A stretch of DNA of 64,000 bases from Datnioides undecimradiatus (taxonomy: Eukaryota; Chordata; Actinopteri; Lobotiformes; Datnioididae): the NCBI GenBank assembly GCA_008933995.1, contig WARS01000028.1, positions 2,742,554 through 2,806,553 on the forward strand, given 5' to 3'. Within the stretch, counting starts at the first letter, position 1, and every line of letters starts with the position of its first letter. Both the position numbers and the translations under genes were made by a program. Positions 54,500-64,000 of this stretch are shown here, in pieces. Below the pieces are notes generated by a model. That model was given only the letters and a program-made list of their open reading frames with translations, ran no database searches and was not told where the DNA came from.

Positions 54500-55560
54500 T
54501 TCATTACAGCTCTGCAGGAAAACAAACATCTACTGTCCAACGAGGCCCAGATTAAACCAACTCACACATGAGATCTAATCTACACTCATGTTACACTTGT
54601 TTTTAAAACCAACAGTTAAATCTGTCAGTAAATGTTTAATCTCAGATTTTAAATTCATCATGCAGCATTTCACAAAGCAAACCGCTTTGTCGCACTGTAT
54701 TTTAGCCACACTTCTCGTTTTTCTTGCTCATAGCAGCTTTTTTAAAAAATAAAATGTGGTCATATTTGCATGTTTTTGTCTGGATATCCCTGTTTCTGTC
54801 TGTAACGTGACACCTGTGCGATGGATTTGATGCAATGCTTCAGACCTTCATGAGTGAATGTGTCTGATGCTTTGACTGAGAACCTGCAGAACTGATGAGG
54901 TTCCTGTGTTTATTGCTAAAGAGCTTCAAACAGGTCGTCCATCAGTCGTCTCCATGGCAACGTCCACTGGTTTAAGCAACCTGCAGGTACATGACTGAGC
55001 TAACAATCCTGGTTTTGTTCAGTTTAAACTTCAGCTGAGGAGTATTTTACTGCAGCTCGATGCGCCAGAACGTCCAGGAAGCCCAGTGGACTTCCTGCTC
55101 TCAGGTGGAGCAGCCACTTCAAAATAAAATACGAACGTAGAGGTGAATAATTCACGGGTCAGAGGGTCGGCATGGAGGAGAGGAGCTGGAGCGGGATACA
55201 GACAGAGCTCTGTCCTCGCTCCTGGCTGACGGAGGTGGGGACGGGAGGAGGCTCAGATATTGCAGCAGCCAAAAATAGAAAGATGGGACCGCACCACCCA
55301 CTACATCACCAGATGAGCTTGGTAAGAGCCTAACGAGGATGTTTGGGTGGAAGAGTCTGTCAGCAGCCGTCACTAATGAACCCAGTATCAGAAAATCAGT
55401 TTCTCTGTTTGGATTCAGGAAAAAAGTATTTTTAGAGAAGAAGAAAAACTGATCTGAGGCCAAATCTGTCCCCTGACGTCGCCCCGAGGCTGACCACTGC
55501 ACTGTAACTGAGCACAGGTACTTTCCCTCTGAGTTACTTTACAAATTCAACTCTTTACAC
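54500..55560. other. Gene-poor stretch
   Basis: No exon or repeat recognised. Confidence 0.4.
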
Positions 55561-55562
55561 AC

Positions 55563-55795
55563 AAAACACTACTGTTACTCTAAATACTCTGATTACATCT
55601 GACTGCAGACACTACTGTTACTCTAAATACTCTGATTACATCTGACGGCAGACACTACTGTTACTCTAAATACTCTGATTACATCTGACGGCAGACACTA
55701 CTGTTACTCTAAATACTCTGATTACAGCTGACTGTAGACACTGCTGTTACTCTAAATACTCTGATTACATCTGACTGCAGACACTGCCTTTACTC
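55563..55795. repeat. ~45-bp tandem repeat (CTGATTACATCTGACTGCAG), 5 copies
   Basis: Five copies of TTACTCTAAATACTCTGATT then ACATCTGACTGCAGACACTACTG. It is the same family, in opposite orientation, as the array interrupted by the hAT element. A diverged relative lies at 11456-11592. Confidence 0.9.
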
Positions 55796-55859
55796 TGATT
55801 ACCCTAACCATGCAGGAGCTGCAGACCCACAGTGATGATGTCATGATGTTGGCCCCTGA

Positions 55860-57780
55860 CCTTTGACCTGTCCTCTGATGGCGGGTGTGTACTCGCTGTA
55901 CGTGCCTCGCCAGGCGTCTCCAGCTGGGTGTGTGACCTCAGCTGTCATCGCACCCGGTGCAATGATAAGGAGCAGTGCTGCGGTCGAACATAAATAACCT
56001 CCTTATCACCTCATCAACCAATCAAATCAGAGTGTTTACCATGATGTCATCCTTGGAGACGGGTATTAATAAAGTTATGGGCTGTGGAAATGCCTTGCGG
56101 CGGGGTCCAACACAGGAAGTATATCTGCACTCACCTACTAAATGGCAGACTTACATAACTTCTTCACGAATGCTGTGGGTCCATGTCGATGACATCATCA
56201 CAGCGGACAGGTGCTGACGGGTCAGACAGGAAGCAGACCGCGGCGCTGTGTTTTCTCCGTCGTGACACATCTGGACCCAACCCGCTTCAGTTTGTGACTC
56301 GGTCTAAATATAAACGAGGAAACATGTCGATTAAAGATTCATGTCGAGATGTTTCACAGTTTGATGTTGAGCGACGACAAGACGTTCTCTTTTTCTCTGT
56401 CCCAGTGACGCAGCGAGCAGGAAGAGAGGGTCAGGGCTTTAAAGTTCATATTTTAAATTATTATAGACCCACAACAGCAACAACACAAACTCAGTTCAGC
56501 TACACACACCAGACAGAGTTCAGGTATTCACAGTTTGCATCATCATTATTTAGCTTCACAAAACAATTAGCTGTTGATTAGTTCATTAAGAATCAGTGAT
56601 TCACTGATACTGAGTCATCCCTCATTACTTTATTAATTACCTGCTCATTAGTTATTTAGTAATTACACATTATCTAATATATTATTAGCTGCTTAATCAG
56701 GAGTTACTCATTAACTAAAGGCTAACCAGCTCCTGCACACAGAAACACTTGTCAGAAGTCGTTGTGGTGACGATGATGATGAGGTTGATCTCAGATGTTT
56801 AACTGAGGTGAAGTCTGAGTCGGGCTGATGGATCAAAAGCTGGTTCGATGTTCACCTGGTTCACCTGGTGATGAGACCGTTCACACCTGCTCCTGGTCTG
56901 AGGTGTGAAGGTGTCTCAGATCAGAGCTGAGGAGGTCTGGGTCCATGTGATTGGTGCTTTTCACACATGAGTCACATGTGAGCAGAACATTCAGGGCAGG
57001 AAGCTCTGAAGCTGTTTGACTGTTTGAATGGAGACAAACTGGGACCAGCTGCTGAAACTGTGCATGAACAGTCGATAAAGTGTGTTTGTGAATGTGACTG
57101 ATCCCCGGTCAGAGTTCAGGTGTCAGCGGCGTGAACCTGTGATGTCAGTGCGTCTCATCTCCACGGCACGGCGTCCAGAGCCGTGACGTGTGCTGATGAT
57201 CCCCCTGCGCCGCTCTGGACCTTATGAATGAACAAGTGTTTCATGTGGAAATTGTTATTCTAACCACATACATAAGTGTTTCAGGGCTGTTATGGAAAAG
57301 TAATTGGCGCAATTACAGAGGAGGAGGGGGAGTGGGGGGGGGGCATGTGTCAGAGGGTCGGGGGCTTTCCCAGAACACAAAGTTTCCTCTGCACTGATTC
57401 GCTGCAGCAACATGGAAACAACACACAGACAAACTGCAACCAGAAACGCCACAAATGCAGGTTGTGACTCGTGGTAACAGCAGGTTGTTGATCTGTTGTT
57501 GAAGCCGTTCTCAGCATTAATGTGTTTAAAACTGAAGAAAAGTGGAATAAACAAGACATTCGCTGTTGTTTATGATCGTTAATCACCGTCATTCTTCACT
57601 GTGCAGGATTGTCTGACAGACACCGGACTGAAACACTAGTTAAAACATTAAAACTCATTGGTTAAAGTTCAGAAATGAGCCAGTTTGGGTTAAAATCAGT
57701 GTATTTATTCCGGTGACTCGTGTCTGTCAGATGAAATAAGTTAATGTTGACTTGTGAGTACACACTAATCCACTTAGACC
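55860..57780. other. Gene-poor stretch, possibly with conserved non-coding sequence
   Basis: No coding exon recognised. The block around 57215-57310 is compositionally distinct (AT-rich, no repeats, followed by a G-rich run) and could be a conserved non-coding element. That is a guess without a comparison. Confidence 0.3.
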
Positions 57781-57805
57781 TCTGAACCACCTTCATCCTC
57801 TGTGT

Positions 57806-58304
57806 CTGAACCCTGCAGCTGCAGCGTCAGAGCTGCAGTTCCCTGAGCGTCCACCAGAGGCTCCAGCAGCGAGTCAGTCCCCATAGACCCCCATGTTAAA
57901 ATGCAGCAGTAAACATGTTTACAGCCTGGTACAAACAACGGTTTGGTCTCTGCAGCTAGTTTCCCCGTTCATGACGACTGTACGGGCTGAATTTATATAG
58001 AACTCACTGCTTTAAATCAGATTAACACCTGAAGTTATGCAGAATGAAGGGGCGGGGCTTCTTTGACTGACAGCTATCCGCCAGCTGTCTGCCATGTTTC
58101 AGCGACCATGCGTCATTCAGCCCCGCCTCACCGCCGCCCACCTGACACCTCTGTGACCATCATTTGGATTAACAGGGAGTTAGGCAACATTACACGCTGC
58201 CAAGATGGCTGACGTCCAGATCCACCACACTCCGAGCTTCACAGTCGCTCTGCAGGAAGCTCTGGATGATGATGTCACAGCGGCTCCGTCCATGTTTTTA
58301 TACA
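57806..58304. mobile_element. ~500-bp dispersed repeat, copy 2 (inverted)
   Basis: Near-exact reverse complement of 16961-17457. The shared ends are CTGAACCCTGCAGCTGCAG at the left and the TCCGTCCATG region at the right. Similarity stops close to 57806, with TGTGT flanking sequence beyond. No open frame of note. Confidence 0.85.
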
Positions 58305-61300
58305 TTAATGTCTCCAAACCTTGTTGTGCTTTATATCTTATCCATCATAATAACTGCAGCCACTAGAGTCATACAGACTTATTTGCACTAATATTCATTT
58401 GAATAATCTGGTTTCGGTTGCTTTTTGTTGGATTATACTATTTAATTCTGCCTGAGGCCACAAATACAGTAATGCTTGGATGCTGCATGGACAGAATCTG
58501 TGAAACAACATTAAAAGAAGATCACGATCTTGCTGCAGCTCGTATGTTTGCCTTGGAGGTCTGTCCTCACCTCTGATTGGTTTTCCAGACTCCTCTCCTA
58601 CACAGATGCTGTGGCTCTCTGCCTCATGAGCTGCCCTTTGACCCCGTTGTAGTCTAAAAATAAACCTGTCAGACTGAATAAACATCTGCGCTGCAGGTCC
58701 GGATTGACCGTGTGAACGTCGCTGGTGGGAACTGAGAGGATGGAAACGTGACGGACTGACAAACATCTGTGAGTCTTTGTCGTCTGGAGATACGACTGAA
58801 CCAACCAGGTGTCGACTTTTCAGCAGAACAACTTGGTGTCATCTGCAAAATGTTGAATATGGCGCCTCCTTTTCCTGCAGCCCTGTGGTGACGAGCAACA
58901 AAGGACTCAGTTACAGTTACTAGTTACTTCTAATAAAGGTAATTGGACATTTTTAATGTGTGTAAGAGTAATTAGTTACAGTGGAAAGATCCTGTTTCTG
59001 TTGCTCAGAGTGGGGTTGTGTTGGTTAGTCAGCAGGGTTTTAGCTGAAGAAGAGCCGCACTCTGCTGAATGAACATGTTCACTGAACTGTGCCTCAGCTG
59101 TTAATAAAGTTTCTTCAGTTTGAATCAGAAACAATGCGATGGAAAACAAACTCACCTTGTCTGAACTGACTCGTCATCATCGAGTCCTTATTTATTGTGT
59201 GGTTTTTGATTTTTAGTTTGTTTTTATTTGATTTATTCTGGTCTTTTGACTCCAGAGCTGCTGACATCACAGAGCAACATTGCGCTGTGACTGATCAGCT
59301 GTGTGAGCAACTGAGGTCACACTAGATTAAATCTTTAAGTTAAGACCATCTGAACATGATGGATGTGAACTAATAATAGTTATTAACATGACATAATGAT
59401 AAGTTGAAACAAAAGCTCCTAATCACTAAGGGTCTCACGATAACACAGGTCACAGTTTATGTCTAAGACATTGATCTGTCTAACGATTGGTCGGATTAAA
59501 ACAACATATTGTAACTGTTGGTGCCAGGACCTGCTGCTATGAAGCTCTTGGGGTATTAATCCAGTGAAAATCTCCTGGTTGGTGGTTTTTACCTCCACGG
59601 GGGGAAAATGAGCAGCGCTGCAGCGTAAATATGGTTTAAACAAGGAGTTATTCTGCTGCAGAAGAAAGCCTCCATAGATTGGTTTACACCTGAACTCCCA
59701 CATGTGGCTCCTCTCTCTGGATCCACATATTGGCTTTGATTACTGTAATTGGTTCTGAGGCCCAGCAGAAACCAGCAGGACCAGTAAAAAGTACCCTCTC
59801 ACTAAAGCCATTAACCCTGTCATAACGAGCAGGGGGGCGGGGGCAGGGGGGTCCGGGGGGTAAAGTGGCTCCCAATTAGCTGGATGAAGAAAAGCCGAGT
59901 GGCCTCTTACCTCCATGTTAAAGGAAATAAAAGTGGAGAGGACGAAGCACAAAAGAGTGTCTGTAACAGGAAACTGAGCGCCGCCACCGGCCAATGAAAA
60001 CACTTTGCCTCATGTCCAAATCAGAACCACATGCAGGTGGAGGGAGGCGGAGAGTGCCGCAATAATCAGGAGGTTCTACTTCCTGTCTGCTGATTGGAGG
60101 GCAGCCACTGGGAATAGAGGCAGCTGGGGGTCCGACAGCCAATCAGCACGCTGGTAGAGACACACCAACAGGCCAATCAAATTAGTGTGTGTGTGTGTGT
60201 GTGTGAGTCAGTCAGCAGAGGTGGTTCATTATATGTAGATAAAGATATTGATTATTGATCACTTTTGATAGAACGCCGTATGTTATATATGATTTAAACG
60301 ATTTTATCAGAGATGGACTCTTGGATCCTTTGTGTTTGAGCAGAAATAGCTGTTGTAGCTCCTCAAAGACACCAGACTCCATTCATATAAACAGTTATTT
60401 TAGCTCAAAGCTCATTGTTCAACACGCTTTAGTCAAACAAAGCAGAAACACAATTAAAACTCACCAAACCGACTTAATTAGTCTTTCCACTGTTCAAACA
60501 ATCACTAAATCTGTTTTAGTTTAAGATTAACTCTTAATTCAGAGTTATCTGTAAATATTCTGACTTTAGACAACGTTTTTCTGCTTTTCCACCAATATTT
60601 CCTCACATAACTTATATATAAAATAAAGGTTCATTTGCACCAGACCAGGAGTGTTGATTGTTGAAACAGTGGTTTTACAATGAGCTTGGAGCTAAAATAG
60701 CTGATTCTGGCAGTGGAGTCTGGTTGGTTGATCTCTGCAGGGATCAGTGTCAGTGGCTAAAGCACTTTCAGCTGACGTATATTAACTGTCTGCAATTGCC
60801 CCCAAAGATCACATGGTAGTCCATTTCGAGGCTCTTGCTCGATATTGGACCAGTTCATAAACTGTTGCCCCAGTCACTTTGACATAACCGTTCATTAAAA
60901 ACAACAAAGATTCTCTTAAATCTTGTGTTTTCACGCCGTCCTGCTTCTGATTTAAAGCCACTTTGTGTAGAATTTGATAGTTAACGACTTTGATGCCTCC
61001 TAGTGGTCAAACCATTGAAGCCTCTGGGGACCAGTCTTAGAAAAAGATGCTGAAAGTCCATCTGAGGTGTTTTTCCAGACCTGGTCCTGGGTCAGCCTGG
61101 AGGTGATGTCATGTCAAGCTAAATTTAGCTCCGTGGTGATTAATGAGCTCCTCTTGAGGCATTTCCCCTCTAAAAATACTCGTCCAGGTGGAGTTTGTGA
61201 TGAGCCGTGACCCACAGGAAGAAAGACGTGTCTGTCGCTGGATGTTTTCTGTGTCTGTCTATAAAAAGGAGAGGTCAGGCTCCCCTGGTGGAGGTCAGTC

Positions 61301-62700
61301 ATCGTGTCTGTGTGTGCTGGAAGGACTTCGACCTTCACTCTGCGGACTCTGTGTTTAAAAAGCTGGAGCTCCATTAAGAAGAACTCACCGGCTGATGGAC
61401 TCCATGTGGTCCCCCACGGTCCAGCAGCTCCTTGAACATCAACCTCAGGACGAGCTGGAGGGAAAAACAATCCAGACCTTGGTCCTGCTGCTCCACAGCT
61501 GCTGCTCACACCAACCTGACAGACACAAACCAAAGTGGTTTCCATGTTTAGGACATGAAGACGGTTCCTCCATCACACTGAAGGAAAGACTGTATGACAA
61601 TAACATGAACCGCAGACACCATGTCCACCAGTGTGTCAGGTCAAGAGTTCAGCTGGTGGTTCAGAGAACACGATGGAGAACAAACAACCCAAAAACAGGT
61701 CCTGCAGTAGGTTTTGGTCTGTTGAATGTGACGGTGTGTGCACATGATTTCATATAAAACAAATTCCAACAAAAGGTCCAATGTTCATGCTGTTCTCCAG
61801 AGCTTTCAAACATCTTCTGAACTTTGGAGATTTTTATAGTTTTTACTTGTTCACCAGCTTAGATTTTTGATTGACAGCTGTCTCCTCTGCTTGGGGAAAC
61901 AATCGACCAACTGCAGATTTGTAGGTGGGATTAGTAATGGCGACATTATCTGGCTAGCCATGGTGCTAAACATAAAGATGGTGGAGGCATGGTCAGTTTG
62001 TTTCAGCAAAATGAAAGATCTCAGTCATAAAAACCCAAACTTACTGGATTTCCTTGTACAGTGTCTTTATTGTAATTTGGATTTTTACGTATTTTCATGT
62101 AAATATCCCTGCCTCTGCACTGCTGTGTCCTGCTCGTTTCTCCTTGCACATCAATAGAGTCTCATCTCTTGGATCTGATCCTGTAGTAAATTCATGAATG
62201 AAGACAGTGAGAATGAGTTTCCCATGAGACCAGGATCTGAGTTTACATGATAAAAGTGAGTGTGTCTCTGACGGAGGACAACGGGCTGATGTGAAAACCA
62301 GCGGCGTGGGCGGATTTAGACGACTCCGTCTCGCTGCGGATCAAAATTAAAGAGGTGCGACAGCTCATCAACAGAGTCTGGGAAGTGTCACCTCACACTC
62401 ACTTATTGGCTTCAGTGACAGTAAAGACACTGAGCCCTCCTGATCCGACTACCTGTCCAAGTATTCCACATATTCATGACGTTAGCTCGCAGAGGGAGGG
62501 CGAGGATGGCTCCCAGCTGTCTGCAGGGGCTCAGACAAACTTCCAGGAAATGAGGTTTTCAGAGAAGCTCCGGGATTAAGGAACAGACAATTGATAAGTC
62601 ACCTGGGAAGTTGCTGAGGACTTCCAGTGGGCGATCGTCTTACACGGGCTGCGACAGATGAAGAGCAAAAGAGCAACCAGGGAGATCCTCCATACTTTGC
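58305..62700. other. Gene-poor stretch
   Basis: No coding exon recognised. It includes a short GT tract at 60185-60205 and a G-rich run at 59828-59860. Nothing else is supportable. Confidence 0.4.
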
Positions 62701-62739
62701 TACGATGCAAGCGCAAAAATATAAATTCAACAGCCACAA

Positions 62740-63150
62740 AGTGAAATGTTAGCTGTTAGCTGTGACTCAGATGAGACGAGAAGTTTCAGATCGGTCCAGG
62801 TCCAGGAGCTGTTTAGCTTAGCGCGAAGATCTGCTATGGTAGCAATCCCCCTAAACATCTCCAACTCATTTACATGTTTTACCACCTGCTGAACATATTA
62901 AGAGATGGAAATGGTTTGATCAGTAATGTGAGTAATAAAATACACTTTTTATTTATTAAAATGTAAGATTTAGTCATATATTTATCAAACACGTGTTTGT
63001 TTTAGCTTAGCACAACTCAAAGAGGTGATACTTTGCGTGTAGCTGCTGCTGCTGTTATATCAGTTGTTTAGTAGCTAACCACTGCCACAACATGTTTAGC
63101 CTAACTTAGCACAAAGACTGGAAGTAGGGGGAAACTGCTAGCTCCATTTA
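62740..63150. repeat. TAGC-rich dispersed repeat patch
   Basis: Includes CTTAGCACAAAGACTGGAAG followed by TAGGGGGAAACTGCTAGC near 63107-63142, the same core as near 11340, 25330 and 29140. Confidence 0.75.
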
Positions 63151-63524
63151 CACGAAGAGCAAAGGAAACAGATCTAGTGAATAAATCATGATGAACATGA
63201 AGCGTGTGACTTAAATATGGACTCAACAGACAGAAAAGTTCCATTTGCTTCATGTTTTTCACCTTTTGAGGTTCGACTGGTGCTTTTTCAGTCACATCAT
63301 CTTCCTCTGCTGTATAATCCCACCTGACTGCAGGACTGGCGCCACCTACTGCTCATATCAATAAACAAACTCCAAATATTCACTCATTTGCTTTTTCTTT
63401 GTCTGATTCTCAAACTTCATTTAACACATTTGGATGAAGTATCACCTGCTGCAGTTGTAGGAACAGGTGGAGTTATTTGTCAACCTCCAACCTGCACGGC
63501 CAACACAACTCATGTATTCATGGT

Positions 63525-63690
63525 CCACACGGGATGAATCCCTGAGTTCTTGGGCGCCTCCTAAACTTTCTTGTGGTGCCATCATCAGGCTGAAATGTTA
63601 ACTTCTACACAAATAATATCTCAATCTGGCAGAGACGTCACATTCCTGCTCCCCAGAAGATGAACCCTTTAGATTTTAGGAGAGACTTCC
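63525..63690. repeat. Dispersed fish repeat (GATGAATCC...GATGAACCCTTT)
   Basis: Holds GATGAATCCCTGAGTTCTTG near the left and CATTCCTGCTCCCCAGAAGA then TGAACCCTTTAG at the right, matching 53945-54150. Confidence 0.6.
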
Positions 63691-64000
63691 TGTTAGGTGT
63701 GTTTCTTTTGTCTGACATGTAAATATTGCATATGCTCATATGCTTTTTCAAACTCTTTAGCACCTCTGAAGTCCGTTGCTTCAGGCAGGATAACAGCCCA
63801 TCAGGGTGATTGACAGGCGTGAAAGGTGAAAAGTTGACCGTCAGACAGGGAAGAGGTGGAAACCAACACCATCGACACTCAGAGTGAAAAAGTCTTTACA
63901 CTAAAACTTCAGTAAAATGATTTACAGACGACTGAAACTCACAAAAGGTGATATTTTACACTAACTTTACATAATTAATCTGGATAAAATGAAAATATGA

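Noticed and set aside
59740..60003. 87-residue minus frame resembling a membrane peptide
   Set aside because: It crosses a G-rich run, has no splice context and no recognisable homology.

Overview
The window reads as nuclear genomic DNA of a ray-finned fish, most likely a percomorph teleost. Genes have many small exons with GT/AG introns and vertebrate-type proteins. (CA)n tracts and dispersed TAGC-rich repeats are abundant, and L2/CR1-like LINE, hAT and mariner relics are present. No prokaryotic signals, tRNA or rRNA genes, or CRISPR arrays were seen.

Five protein-coding genes could be rebuilt exon by exon, with every exon phase checked, and all five appear complete and intact. They are: a KIAA0930 homologue (minus, 2140-11971, 10 coding exons, 421 aa); fbxo7 (minus, 14549-17897, 9 coding exons, 477 aa); rtcb, the tRNA ligase (plus, 19910-23742, 12 exons, 505 aa); xpot, exportin-T (minus, 28043-36882, 24 coding exons, 960 aa); and rpl18a (plus, 39429-42594, 5 exons, 176 aa). 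Two H/ACA snoRNA copies (SNORA68-like) lie in introns 1 and 2 of rpl18a.

Layout: 1-2139 lies beyond the KIAA0930 stop codon. KIAA0930 and fbxo7 are in tandem on the minus strand. fbxo7 and rtcb are head to head over about 2 kb. rtcb and xpot are tail to tail over 4.3 kb of repeat-rich DNA. xpot and rpl18a are head to head, with a likely shared promoter region near 38.8-39.4 kb. From 42.6 kb to the end (about 21 kb) I found no cellular coding exon. That stretch holds a broken mariner-like element, a decayed L2/CR1-like LINE, a hAT element with a perfect 8-bp target-site duplication inserted in a tandem repeat, minisatellites, and an inverted copy of a ~500-bp repeat that also makes up most of fbxo7 intron 2.

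RTCB and exportin-T both act on tRNA (ligation after splicing, and nuclear export), and RPL18A with its snoRNAs belongs to the ribosome. These functions are adjacent here, but I have no evidence that they are co-regulated. The observations I rate highest are the duplicated intronic snoRNA, the fbxo7 intron built almost entirely of a recent repeat, the hAT insertion with its target-site duplication, and the strand-polarised placement of TG tracts at acceptors and CA tracts at donors.
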